This document shows, in pieces, positions 45,401-53,789 of a stretch of 64,000 nt of DNA (position 1 is its first letter; every line of letters starts with the position of its first letter). The stretch covers positions 368 through 64,367 of the forward strand of contig NZ_JABVED010000021.1 of NCBI RefSeq assembly GCF_014323725.1, given 5' to 3'. A program made the translations under genes and the position numbers. A model generated the notes under the pieces. The model made no database searches. It was given only the letters and a program-made list of their open reading frames with translations, and was not told where the DNA came from. The stretch is from Actinokineospora xionganensis (GTDB taxonomy: Bacteria; Actinomycetota; Actinomycetes; Mycobacteriales; Pseudonocardiaceae).

Positions 45401-45472
45401 GAGAACAGGTGCAGACGGCTGGCTCGTCACGCCGCGCTTGCTTGGATCGCCCGCCACCGGGAGGAAGGATGA
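42425..45472 (+). CDS. Class I lanthipeptide dehydratase (LanB)
   Basis: 1015 residues, the full-length form. The N-terminal glutamylation domain (about residues 1-720) includes 'YALRASSRHTPFGMFAGV', the conserved start of LanB proteins. A Pro-Ala linker (PAPAPAPS) and the C-terminal elimination (SpaB_C) domain (about 750-1015; 'WWFIRYRSATETDHLRLRLP', 'VIDTYYPEVGRYGHGQAL') follow. It uses glutamyl-tRNA to activate Ser/Thr of the precursor and eliminates Glu to give dehydroamino acids. GTG start behind GGGAGAA. Its stop overlaps the LanC start (ATGA). Confidence 0.93.
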   Translation: MHTGSSPLYRHGGAALLRAAAAPLDGLGGDWPDPTEPLSCRAWLARVWRRPEFVEAVRVASPGLVERVNGLDSLSDKQILRACMSVLRYALRASSRHTPFGMFAGVAPAAVATGAKVRWGAGHRPVARVDAQWLAKVIDGLERDAALLTRLEVVFGTLAMVRGPRMEAPAGNSTVSVRHTRAVAAVHAAAATPTRFADLATALAETFPAADPAAVAAMLTELVRQRFLITSLRAPLTVTDPLGHLLDRLHEAGAADLAEIAPIVGELRAVETNLFRHNHPATSAPERTGIRADLADRMRALADGARTPLAVDLRLDCDVRVPDHVAREMEAAATAMARLSGQPTGEPAWRDFHSAFYDRYGMGTLVPVADVVDPDTGIGYPAGYPGSVLPARTGTVSERDHALLALAWAALADGSDEVVLDDDVITSVAVGDRVAGEPRFAPHVEIAARIHATSADALDRGDCLLTVAPARGFGTFTSRFTTITPGSRLHEVYAAVPTSVDGALPVQLSFPPAYPHAENICRVPAYLPHVLSLGEHQGPDESVIPLEDLAVTATRDGLRLVSLSRQRVVEPQAFHGLALTKQTPPLARFLIHLARGLGASWHRFDWGPAAQRLPYLPRVRYRRSILAPARWRLTSAYLPADADLGEFAAALQKWRARSRCPAVVELVDADRTLRLDLDVPAHVAILRAHLARNDDATLTEAVADPAEYGWIGGHAHEIVLPLVSTQAPAPAPAPSAVSRPPLTSHGRLPAAPGTNWLNAKLHTHPQRLDELITEHVPRLLAGLDNPAWWFIRYRSATETDHLRLRLPTPDTETYAATLLAVGAWADQLRTEKVIGRLVIDTYYPEVGRYGHGQALAAAEAAFVADSAAVTTQLRRLPEPVLARDALVALNMAATVAGLLGDTAAAMRWLTARPAPPGPATDRAVLAQLTTLLDDATTVPAGWDGDLAATWQARAAALDTCRHHLATSTDLDVAAEALLHMHHNRAIGIDRDRENRCRRLARHAALAWIARHREEG

Positions 45473-46638
45473 CCGCCGCCGAGCCGAGCCCGCCGGGTGA
45501 CTCACTCGGCGACGGCGCCGCCGGGATGGCGCTACTGCCCTTCGAGCGGGCCCGCACCGATGACCCGGCCGCCGTGGCGGTCGCCCACCAGTGGGCCAAG
45601 CGGATGACCACCGGCACCGTGGCCGCGCATCCTGACCTCGCCAGCCTGTTCCGGGGTGCACCGGCGGTCGCGTTCGCTTTGCACACCAGCGGGCAGCCCG
45701 CCTACGCCCGCGCCCTGGACTCGCTCGACGAGCACATCGTCACGCTGACCCGTTACCGCCTGCAGGCCGCGCACGACCGCATCGACGAGGGCCGGTTGCC
45801 CGCGGTGCGCGAGTTCGACCTGATCAGCGGTCTGACCGGGATCGGCGCCTACTTGCTGCACCGCGACCGCCACTCTCAACTGCTGCGCGAGGTGCTGGCC
45901 TACCTGGTGCGGCTCACCGAACCGGTCCAGGTGGACGGCGACACGCTGCCGGGCTGGTGGTCGGCCGCCCCACCCGCCGACCGGCCCGCCGAGGACTGGC
46001 CCGGCGGGCACGGCAACCTCGGACTCGCGCACGGCGCGGCCGGGCCGCTTGCCCTGTTGGCCACCGCGATGCGCCACGGCACCACCGTGCCCGGTCAGGA
46101 GGCGGCGATGGCCACGATCGGGCAATGGTTCGACCGCTGCCGGGTCGGTGCCGGGCGGGCCGCGTGGTGGCCGGGCAGGATCACCCTGGCCGAGCAGCGA
46201 ACCGGCGTGATCACCCAGGACGGCCCGCAACGTCCGTCGTGGTGTTACGGCACGCCAGGGCAGGCCCGCGCACAGCAGCTCGCCGCCCTTGCGCTCGGCG
46301 ACCTGCAACGACGACAGCAGGCGGAGGACGCGTTCGCCGGGTGCGTCACCGACGACCGGCAACTCGTGCTGCTGCGGGACAACTCGCTGTGCCACGGCTT
46401 CGCCGGGCTCGTCCTCGCCGCTTGGCGCGCCGCCGCCGACGCCGCCCCCGGAAATGAACTCGCCGTCGTCGTGCCGCGCCTGCGCACCCGCCTGGAGCAG
46501 CGGCTGCACATCGAGGGCTCGCCCGACAGCGGCGGGCTGCTCGAGGGCGAAGCCGGGACGCGCCTGGCCGGACACACCGTCGACACCGACCAGCCGGAGG
46601 CGACCCAGTGGGACCTGTGCCTGCTGCTGTCCGGCTGA
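45469..46638 (+). CDS. Lanthionine synthetase C-like cyclase (LanC)
   Basis: 389 residues, alpha-toroid. Zinc ligands are Cys259 ('SWCYGTPG'), Cys308 and His309 ('NSLCHGFAG'), all present. 'GNLGLAHGAAGPLALL' carries the conserved catalytic His. The enzyme adds Cys thiols to the dehydroamino acids to close the lanthionine rings. Start codon overlaps the lanB stop, so the two are translationally coupled. Confidence 0.92.
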   Translation: MTAAEPSPPGDSLGDGAAGMALLPFERARTDDPAAVAVAHQWAKRMTTGTVAAHPDLASLFRGAPAVAFALHTSGQPAYARALDSLDEHIVTLTRYRLQAAHDRIDEGRLPAVREFDLISGLTGIGAYLLHRDRHSQLLREVLAYLVRLTEPVQVDGDTLPGWWSAAPPADRPAEDWPGGHGNLGLAHGAAGPLALLATAMRHGTTVPGQEAAMATIGQWFDRCRVGAGRAAWWPGRITLAEQRTGVITQDGPQRPSWCYGTPGQARAQQLAALALGDLQRRQQAEDAFAGCVTDDRQLVLLRDNSLCHGFAGLVLAAWRAAADAAPGNELAVVVPRLRTRLEQRLHIEGSPDSGGLLEGEAGTRLAGHTVDTDQPEATQWDLCLLLSG

Positions 46639-46688
46639 CCCGCTCCACCCCAGACCTGCACAATCACAATCACAACCGGAAGGAACCG

Positions 46689-47891
46689 ATGAACACCACC
46701 ACCGACAGCGCACCGGAGACGCTGCGGGACACCATGGTCGACACCGTCAAGAAGGGCGGGTACGCCCGCACCAGCGCGGTCGAGGCCGCGATGCGCGCCG
46801 TCCCGCGCCACCAGTTCGTGCCCGAGGCCACCCTCACCGATGCCTACGCCGACATCGCCGTCATCACCAAACGCGCTGCCGACGGCTCCGCCCTGAGCTG
46901 CGCGTCGGTGCCCACCGTCGTGGCGATGATGCTCGACCAACTCGACGTCCGCACCGGCCACAACATCCTGGAGATCGGCGCGGGCACCGGCTACAACGCC
47001 GCACTCCTCGCCGCCCTCACCGGACCGAATGGACAGGTCACCACCGTCGACATCGACCAGGAGGTCACCGCCGGAGCACGCCGCGGCCTCGACACCACAG
47101 GCAACCAGGACGTCGAGGTCATCACCCGGGACGGAGCGCTCGGCGCACCGGAGAACGGCCCCTACGACCGGATCATCGTCACCGTCGGCGCCTGGGACCT
47201 GCCCGCCGCCTGGCGCGAACAACTCGCCCCCGGCGGTCGACTCGTCGTGCCGCTGCGCTGGCGCGGACAGACCCGCAGCGTCGCGTTCGTCCGCGACGGC
47301 GACCGCCTCATCTCCGACCGCACCGACCTGTGCGGGTTCGTCCCCATGATCGGACAGGAAGGCGAACAGACCGGCACCATCGACACCGGCGGGCTGGTCA
47401 GCCTGTACTTCGATGTCGACCAAGGCATCGACCCCGCCGCCCTGCGCGGTGTGCTGGATCAGCCCAAGTCGACCGTCTGGTCCGACGTCACGGTCGGGCC
47501 CGCCGATTCGTTCGACGGGGTATGGCTGAACCTGACCGCCACCGACCCGGGGACCTGCCGCATCGCCGCCGAAGACGAGGCGATCAGCACCGGCTTGTGC
47601 ACCCCGGTGTTCCAGTGGCGGACCGCGGCGATCACCGACGGCGCCAGCCTGGCCTACCTGACCTACCGCCGCGTCGACGGCCCCGACCGGCGTTCCGAAC
47701 TCGGCGCGATCGGCCACGGCCCCGCCGGGCAGCAACTCGCCGAACGACTGTGTGCGCAGGTCACCGTGTGGGACCGCGACCGCGACCACCAGCCCCACAT
47801 CGACGCCTACCCCGCCGGAGCCCCGGTCACAGTGCCGTCGGCCGGGGTGGTCATCGACAAGCAGGACACGCGCCTCGTCCTGTCGCTCTGA
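46689..47891 (+). CDS. PIMT-type methyltransferase of the FxLD lanthipeptide system
   Basis: 400 residues. The N-terminal ~220 residues are a protein-L-isoaspartate O-methyltransferase fold: 'VEAAMRAVPRHQFVPEA' and the SAM motif 'NILEIGAGTGYNAALLAALTGPNGQVTTVDID'. The C-terminal ~180 residues are an extension typical of the 'methyltransferase, FxLD system' family. Related enzymes (for example OlvSA) methylate a core Asp, which collapses to a succinimide and then isoaspartate, a beta-amino acid. The Asp-Asp-Gly in the precursor core is the likely target. ATG with GGAAGGAACC, 50 bases behind lanC. Confidence 0.92.
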   Translation: MNTTTDSAPETLRDTMVDTVKKGGYARTSAVEAAMRAVPRHQFVPEATLTDAYADIAVITKRAADGSALSCASVPTVVAMMLDQLDVRTGHNILEIGAGTGYNAALLAALTGPNGQVTTVDIDQEVTAGARRGLDTTGNQDVEVITRDGALGAPENGPYDRIIVTVGAWDLPAAWREQLAPGGRLVVPLRWRGQTRSVAFVRDGDRLISDRTDLCGFVPMIGQEGEQTGTIDTGGLVSLYFDVDQGIDPAALRGVLDQPKSTVWSDVTVGPADSFDGVWLNLTATDPGTCRIAAEDEAISTGLCTPVFQWRTAAITDGASLAYLTYRRVDGPDRRSELGAIGHGPAGQQLAERLCAQVTVWDRDRDHQPHIDAYPAGAPVTVPSAGVVIDKQDTRLVLSL

Positions 47892-48040
47892 ACTACTCGC
47901 CGCGCCGCTTCGTGACCCGGTCGGCCGCACGCCGGTGGACCGGGTCGCGGGCCCCTCTGCCCGGTCTCGCCGTGTCCTGCTCGACGTCCTCGGGTGGCAG
48001 GGCACTCCGACAGATCAAACCTATCTCTACATATCTGGAG
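47892..48040. other. Short gap after the lanthipeptide cluster
   Basis: No gene or hairpin that I can support. It should hold the promoter of the former PadR gene. Confidence 0.3.
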
Positions 48041-48340
48041 ATGGCTTCCATGCGAAGCCTGAGTCGAGTCACACCAGCGACGCTGGACGTGCTGACGGTG
48101 TGTTGGTGCAGGCCCCGCAAGACGCGCACGGTTTCTCGATCGCCAAGGAGACCAAGGGACCGACGGGCAGCGTGTATCCGATCCTTGCGCGCTTGGAGGC
48201 TGCCGGTTGGGTGGAAAGCCGTTGAGAGACCGAGCATCCCGCCGAAGGTCGGCCCCGGCGACGGATCTATCGCCTGACCCGCTCGGATGGGCTGCGTGCG
48301 GCCCGCACGCGATCCCACCCCGCATGTGGTGAGGTTTCGC
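48041..48340 (+). pseudogene. PadR-family regulator, inactivated
   Basis: Starting at ATG 48041 or 48050 the frame gives 'RVTPATLDVLTV', then must shift near 48095 to continue 'LVQAPQDAHGFSIAKETKGPTGSVYPILARLEAAGWVESR', the PadR winged helix. A TGA (48223) follows where a Trp is expected, after which the same frame reads 'ETEHPAEGRPRRRIYRLTRSDGLRAAR', the beta-wing. One frameshift and one nonsense change therefore kill it. Its position suggests it once regulated the lanthipeptide or the sigma-factor operon. Confidence 0.75.
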
Positions 48341-48443
48341 GCCTTCACGGGTAGTCCACATCGGACCTCGCGCTTCCGCGCCGGGCCACGCCCGGCATCC
48401 GGCGGGTGTACGGCAGGCCATAGACCAGACCGTCAGCCGACGG

Positions 48444-49682
48444 TCAACTGACTTCCGCGAGGCGTTGGGTCAGGAAGGCGCGTTCGGCTTCGTTTTCCGC
48501 CAAGGCGATGGCGGCCTTGTACGCGTTCGCCGCCTCTTCCTTGCGGTCCAGTCTGCGGAGGAGGTCTGCCTTGGTTGCCGGGAGGTAGCGGTAGCCCTCC
48601 AGCCTGCCGTCGCTTTCCAGTTCCTCGATCTCGGTCAGTCCCGCTTCCGGGCCGAACACCATCGTCAGGGCGATCGCGCGGTTGAGGGCGACCACCGGGG
48701 ATGGCCACACCCTCAGCAGCGCGTCGTACAGGGTGATGATTTGGGGCCAGTCGGTGTCTTCGTACTTCTTCGCCGTGGCGTGCAGGGCGGCGATTGCTGC
48801 CTGTAGGGCGAATCTACCCGGGTTGCCGCCTCGCAGGGCGTCGAGGACCAGGCGGTGGCCCTCCTCGATTGCTTCCTGGTCCCAGGCTGTGCGGTCCTGT
48901 TCCTCCAGCAGGAGCAGGCGGCCTTCCGCGTCCGTTCGGGTTTCGCGGCGGGCGTGGGTGACCAACAGCAGAGCCAGCAGGCCCCAGACCTCGCGTTCGT
49001 CGGGCATCAGGTCGCGCAGCATTCTGGTGAGGTCCAGAGCTCGTTGGACCAGGTCCGCGCGGACCAGTTGGTCGCCTGACGGCGCTGTGTATCCGGTGGT
49101 GAAGAGTAGGTGGATGACCGTCAGGACCGCGTCCAGCCGATCGGGGAGTTCCTCGGCGGCGGGGACGCGGTAGGCGATACGGGCGGCGGAGATCTTCTTC
49201 TTGGCCCTCGTGACCCGTGCGGCCATGGTGGCTTCGGAGACCAGGAAGGCCTGGGCGATGTCGGCCGTGCTCACACCGCACACCAGGCGCAGGGTGAGCG
49301 CGATCTGGGCCTCACCCGACAGCGCCGGGTGACAGCAGGTGAAGATCAACCGGAGACGGTCGTCGGGTATGACGTCTCCGGTCGACTCAGCGGAATAGTT
49401 CATGTCGGCCTCGTCCGGTTCCACGAGCAGGGGAAGCTTCGAGCGGAACACGTTCTGCCGGCGCAGCGCATCCAGGGCGGTGCGTTTGGCGACGGTGGTC
49501 AGCCAGGCGCCGGGGTTGTTGGGTATGCCGTCGCGCTCCCAGACCTGCAGTGCGGTGGCGTAGGCCTCCTGCACGCATTCCTCGGCCAGGTCCATGTCTC
49601 GGGCGACGCGCGCCGTCGCGGCGAGCACGAATGCCCACTCGCGACGGTGCGTGTCGGCCACCGCGCGCTCGATCGGGGTCAT
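48444..49682 (-). CDS. ECF sigma factor with long C-terminal (DUF6596/TPR-like) domain
   Basis: 412 residues. Sigma region 2 is 'EECVQEAYATALQVWERDGIPNNPGAWLTTVAKRTALDALRR' and region 4 'ALTLRLVCGVSTADIAQAFLVSEATMAARVTRAKKKI'. The ~200-residue C-terminal helical domain is that of the ECF42-type factors. These have no anti-sigma factor and are encoded with YciI/DGPF proteins, as here (49813-50154). The ATG at 49682 was chosen over upstream starts because it begins at the family N-terminus. It may control the adjacent exporter and biosynthetic operon (inference). Confidence 0.9.
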   Translation of the reverse strand: MTPIERAVADTHRREWAFVLAATARVARDMDLAEECVQEAYATALQVWERDGIPNNPGAWLTTVAKRTALDALRRQNVFRSKLPLLVEPDEADMNYSAESTGDVIPDDRLRLIFTCCHPALSGEAQIALTLRLVCGVSTADIAQAFLVSEATMAARVTRAKKKISAARIAYRVPAAEELPDRLDAVLTVIHLLFTTGYTAPSGDQLVRADLVQRALDLTRMLRDLMPDEREVWGLLALLLVTHARRETRTDAEGRLLLLEEQDRTAWDQEAIEEGHRLVLDALRGGNPGRFALQAAIAALHATAKKYEDTDWPQIITLYDALLRVWPSPVVALNRAIALTMVFGPEAGLTEIEELESDGRLEGYRYLPATKADLLRRLDRKEEAANAYKAAIALAENEAERAFLTQRLAEVS

Positions 49683-49812
49683 GCGGCGGAGATTACCGGC
49701 TTGGTCGCGGTGACGATTGGGCTCCGCTGACACGCTGACGCAGTCAGTCGTGGCAGTGGGGCCCAATCGTCACCTGAGAGCGACCGAGCCCGCGTCCCCG
49801 GAGGGGCGCCGA

Positions 49813-50154
49813 CTATTCCGCGGGCGGCTCGAAGATCGGCCGAACCTCGACGCCGCCGCCGGGCGAGGTCGGGACCAGCTTGGCGATCTCCAGGGCCTCG
49901 TCCAAGTCCTTGGCCTCCAGCAGGAAGAAGCCGGCCAGCACCTCCTTGGACTCGATGAACGGGCCGTCGGTGATGGCGCCGCCGCGCAGCGAGGTGGCCG
50001 TGGTGCTCGGCTGCAGGGCCTGCGGGTAGAGGATCTGGGTGCCGCGCTTCTCGATCTCCTTGTTGAAGACCTCGTGCGCCGCCAGCTCGGCCTCGGTGAT
50101 GTCCATCGGGTCGGCGGGTGCGGGCGAGTAGAGCAGGATCGCGTACTGAGCCAT
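49813..50154 (-). CDS. YciI/DGPF-domain protein
   Basis: 113 residues. 'YAILLYSP' start and 'ITDGPFIESKEVLAGFFLLEAKDLDEALEIAKLVP' carry the DGPF signature of YCII-related proteins. These pair with ECF42 sigma factors in actinobacteria, and their biochemical role is not established. It lies 130 bases upstream of the sigma gene in the same direction. Confidence 0.9.
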   Translation of the reverse strand: MAQYAILLYSPAPADPMDITEAELAAHEVFNKEIEKRGTQILYPQALQPSTTATSLRGGAITDGPFIESKEVLAGFFLLEAKDLDEALEIAKLVPTSPGGGVEVRPIFEPPAE

Positions 50155-50320
50155 GTCGGGCTCCCCTTCTTGATTTCTTGTTCTCATACAGACGACGAAC
50201 GGGCCGGGCGGAAATCGACAACTTCCCCACCCGAATTCATACCCGATTCGCATGGACGGCACGCGCGCCGATGGCCGGCTCCGCGAGCGGAGTCGGCCAT
50301 CGGCGGGAACGTGCGATAGA

Positions 50321-51898
50321 TCAGTGTGCTTCTTCCGCGACCGGCGCGAGGTCACCGTCGGCTGGGGCCTGAGCGGCCCCGAACGGCAACACGTGCTTGA
50401 GCTTGACCGCCACGACGACGGCCATGGTGGCCAGCAGCACCGCGCCGATGGTGGCCACGGTCTGCACACCGTCGGTGAAGGCGTCCCGCGCCGGTGAGAG
50501 CAGCGCGTCGGCCTCACCCGGGGACAGCTTGGCGGCCTCCACGGTGGCGCCTGCCAGGCTGTCCTTGGCGATGTCGGCGGTCTCCGCGTTCAGCCCGCCG
50601 GGCAGTGAGTCGGACACGTTGGCCCGGTAGACAGCCGTGCCGATGGTGCCCAGGACCGCCAGGCCCAGGGTGCCGCCGAACTCGTTGGCCATCTGCGCCA
50701 GCGAGCCCGCCGAGCCCATCTTCTCCGGCGGCGCGGAGGTGACGACCAGGTTGGTGCCCAGGCCCGCCATCGGAGCGCCGCAGAAGGCGATGATCGCGAA
50801 GCCCACGACCAGCGCGGTGGTGCCGGAGTCGGCGCTGATCTGGGTCATCCAGACCAGGGTGATGGCCGCGCCGAGCAGACCGGCCGAGATGACGTACGCC
50901 GGACGGAACTTGTTGGCCAGCTTCGGGCCGACCGCGAAGCCGATGGCGCCACCGGCCATGCCGGGGACCATCGCCAGACCGGCTTCGAGCGTCGACATGC
51001 CCTGCACCAGCTGGAAGTACAGCATCATCAGCAGCATGATCCCGCCGCCGGTCATGCTGTAGGACAGCTGCCCGGCCAGCGACGTGCCGATGGTGTTGTT
51101 CTTGAACAGGCTCAGGTCCAGCAGCGGGTCGCTGATGGTGCGCTGCCTGCGCAGGAACGCCCAGCCCGCGACCACACCGACGACGACCGCGACGACCGCG
51201 ACGGCGGAGAAGCCGTCCCGGGCCAGCGACTTGATGCCGTAGATGATCGGGAAGAGCGCGGCCAGCGAGAGCGCGACGCTGATGAGGTCGGGCTTGCCGG
51301 GCTGGCCGTTGCGGAACTCGGGCAGGAACTTCGGCCCCAGGACCAGCGCGGCGATGACGAACGGCACGCCCAGCAGGAACACCGAGCCCCACCACCACTG
51401 CGTCAGCATGGCGCCGCCGATGACCGGGCCGAACAGCGCGCCCATGGTGAACACGCTGCCCCAGATGCCGAACGCGGCGGCCTGCTGCTTCGGGTCCTGG
51501 AACATGGTGCCGATGAGCGAGAGCGTCGATGGGCCGAGGGTGGCGCCCGCGATGCCCAGCAGCGCGCGGGCCGCGATCAGGACCTCGGGACTCCAGGCGT
51601 AGGCGCAGAGCAGCGAGGCCACGGCGAACGCGGAGCAGCCGATCATCAGCAGCTTGCGGCGGCCGATGCGGTCGCCCAGGGTGCCCATCGTGACCAGGAA
51701 GCCTGCAAGCATGAACCCGTAGACGTCCATGGTCCACAGCTGTTCCATGCCGGTCGCGCCGAGATCCGACGAGAGATTCGGCAGCGCCAGCATCAGGACG
51801 AACAGGTCGATGGCCATGACGAAGGTCGGCAGCGCGAGCACCGCCAGCCCCAACCACTCCCGTCGCCCCGCCTTGGCAGGGGCAGTGTTGGCAGTCAC
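50321..51898 (-). CDS. 14-helix MFS exporter (EmrB/QacA family)
   Basis: 525 residues. 'LAVLALPTFVMAIDLFVLMLALPNLSSDLG' (TM1) and motif A 'GTLGDRIGRRKLLMIG' mark DHA2 drug:proton antiporters. The GTG at 51898 follows AGAGGAAAAG. Located between the YciI/ECF pair and the methyltransferases of the beta-tyrosine cluster, it is the likely product exporter and self-resistance gene. Confidence 0.88.
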   Translation of the reverse strand: MTANTAPAKAGRREWLGLAVLALPTFVMAIDLFVLMLALPNLSSDLGATGMEQLWTMDVYGFMLAGFLVTMGTLGDRIGRRKLLMIGCSAFAVASLLCAYAWSPEVLIAARALLGIAGATLGPSTLSLIGTMFQDPKQQAAAFGIWGSVFTMGALFGPVIGGAMLTQWWWGSVFLLGVPFVIAALVLGPKFLPEFRNGQPGKPDLISVALSLAALFPIIYGIKSLARDGFSAVAVVAVVVGVVAGWAFLRRQRTISDPLLDLSLFKNNTIGTSLAGQLSYSMTGGGIMLLMMLYFQLVQGMSTLEAGLAMVPGMAGGAIGFAVGPKLANKFRPAYVISAGLLGAAITLVWMTQISADSGTTALVVGFAIIAFCGAPMAGLGTNLVVTSAPPEKMGSAGSLAQMANEFGGTLGLAVLGTIGTAVYRANVSDSLPGGLNAETADIAKDSLAGATVEAAKLSPGEADALLSPARDAFTDGVQTVATIGAVLLATMAVVVAVKLKHVLPFGAAQAPADGDLAPVAEEAH

Positions 51899-52090
51899 TG
51901 TCTTTTCCTCTCGTGTTGTCGTCCTACGCACCTACGACGAACGAGCCACCGCGAAATCGACAGCGCCTCGACCGAGCGTTTTCGCGACGTCGGTGTCACC
52001 TATGGCAGATACATTGTTTCGTCGGCGTCCTGCGTACAGCCAGTGCCTCGCGCACGGCTCTGACATGCGTTTCGCATACGCCCTCGCTGG

Positions 52091-53635
52091 TCAGCCCCGG
52101 CGTTCGGCGGTGAGGAAGACGAACGTCCCCTCGTCCGACGACTCCTCCACTATGGACAGACCGGCCTCGGCGAACCACGTGTGCAGCTCGTCGAGTTCGA
52201 AGAGCAGGTGGCCCTCCGGACGGCTCGGGAAGTACTGGCACTCCTGGAAGTGCCGGGCGACCTTATCGTCGGACCACTTGAAGGTCATCATCGTCAGGCT
52301 TCCGCCCGGCTTGAGCACGCGGCCCATCTCGAGGATCGCCTCGCGCGCGTCGTCGGGGAACGCCTGCAGCGCGTTCCAGCAGTTGACCGCGCCGAGGCTG
52401 CCGTCACTGAACGGGAGGTTCAACGCGGACGCCTTCACCGCGGGCACCTCCGGCAGCGCGCCGCGCAGCACGTTGAGCATCGGCAGCGCCATGTCCAGGG
52501 CGATGAGCCGGTCGGCGCCGACGGCCTTGGCGACGATCTTGGTCCAGCGGCCCGCGCCCGCGGCGAGGTCGAGGACCGGGCCGTCGACCGGGCGCACGTG
52601 CGAGGCGATGTAGGAGTCCTCGTCGGTCGGGCTGATCTGGTCGCCCCAGTTGGAGCCCGCGATGCGCAGGTACGCCGGGCGCAGGACCGCCTCGTAGTAC
52701 AGGCCCATGCTCGGCATCTCGGCGAGCTTCTGCAGCAGGTCGTTGGTGGCGTCGTCGGCTTCCTGGTCCTCCCGCACACCGGCGGAGAGGTCGAGGATGC
52801 CGTTGGCGATGGCGAAACCGGTGGCGCACTTGGGGCAGCGCACACCGTTGTCGGAGAACTCCAGGCCGCCGTGGCAGGTCGGGCAGCGCAGCGACTCGAC
52901 GTGCTTGGCGAAGACCGCGGTTGACTGGCCGGTCGGCTCGGGCAGGATCGCGTCCTCCGGCGACATCGCGGTCGCGAGGGTGGACGCGGGCTTGTTGTTC
53001 GCCACCGACCAGTACGCGCGGGCCCCGGTGTAGCCGAGCACGGTGAGCGTGTCGTTGTTCCAATTGGACTCGATCTGTTCCGCGGTCAGGCTCTTGATCC
53101 AGCCCGCGGTGAAGTCCTTCTCGTTCTCGTCGAGCACCCACACCGACGGCGACGGCCACACACGGCCGAGGTCGGGTTTCGCCGGGTCGAGCTGGGCGAG
53201 CGCCCGCTCGAGCCGGGTCTGGTCGTCGGCGTCGAGGTTCAGCGGCGCGACGGCGGCGAGGACGGCCTCGCGGTCGGCCGGGAAGTGCGAGAGCAGGTAC
53301 AGGAAGGCCAGCGTCAGCGGCTCGCCCTTCGCCCCGGTGCCGGCCAGGTCGAGGTAGCGGCCCAGGCCCGCGTGCACGGCGGTGAAGACGTCGGCGTCGC
53401 CGGTCTCGGCCAGCAGTCCCAGCAGAATCGCGAGGTAGCCCTGACGGTCGGTGTCGACCAGGTCGAGGTGCTCGACCAGCACGGGCGTACCCTGCCGGGC
53501 CAGATCCGTTGCCGCGCCGCCGTTCCACAACCCGCCGACCAGTCGCCGGTACTCCGACTCCAGACGATCAGGTGCGGCGTTCGCGAAAGACTTGACCAGT
53601 TCCGCGACGGTCGAATGGATCGTGGAGTCACTCAT
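52091..53635 (-). CDS. Methyltransferase with N-terminal helical domain and zinc ribbon
   Basis: 514 residues. The first ~250 residues form a helical, repeat-like domain I do not recognise. A zinc ribbon follows, 'RCPTCHGG..DNGVRCPKCATGF' (two CxxC pairs, Trm112-like, about residues 255-285). A class I SAM methyltransferase then has motif I 'GPVLDLAAGAGRWTKIVAKAVG' and 'LNLPFSDGSLGAVNCWNALQAFPD'. The fused ribbon resembles sugar/lipid or antibiotic methyltransferases of the UbiE-like type. ATG chosen behind AAAGGA. Part of the leftward tailoring operon; probably methylates the natural product. Confidence 0.8.
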   Translation of the reverse strand: MSDSTIHSTVAELVKSFANAAPDRLESEYRRLVGGLWNGGAATDLARQGTPVLVEHLDLVDTDRQGYLAILLGLLAETGDADVFTAVHAGLGRYLDLAGTGAKGEPLTLAFLYLLSHFPADREAVLAAVAPLNLDADDQTRLERALAQLDPAKPDLGRVWPSPSVWVLDENEKDFTAGWIKSLTAEQIESNWNNDTLTVLGYTGARAYWSVANNKPASTLATAMSPEDAILPEPTGQSTAVFAKHVESLRCPTCHGGLEFSDNGVRCPKCATGFAIANGILDLSAGVREDQEADDATNDLLQKLAEMPSMGLYYEAVLRPAYLRIAGSNWGDQISPTDEDSYIASHVRPVDGPVLDLAAGAGRWTKIVAKAVGADRLIALDMALPMLNVLRGALPEVPAVKASALNLPFSDGSLGAVNCWNALQAFPDDAREAILEMGRVLKPGGSLTMMTFKWSDDKVARHFQECQYFPSRPEGHLLFELDELHTWFAEAGLSIVEESSDEGTFVFLTAERRG

Positions 53636-53717
53636 CTTCGCGTGTCCTTTCACCCAGTGTGTCGCCGTAAACGATGCTCGCAGCGACAGCCCGCCGCGGT
53701 CGTCCTCTCACGTGCGA

Positions 53718-53789
53718 AGTGGTGTGTCTGCCGACCTTGACCCGCTCTCGACCGGCCTATACCGGGTCAATGCCGACAGACACACCACT
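53718..53789. repeat. 27-bp near-perfect inverted repeat between two methyltransferase genes
   Basis: The left arm (53718-53744, starting AGTGGTGTGTCTGCCGACCT) and right arm (53763-53789) match at all but about three positions around an 18-base loop. The right arm touches the stop codon of the upstream methyltransferase gene (53788). No T-run follows, so it is either an attenuator/processing hairpin or a short palindromic element. Confidence 0.8.
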
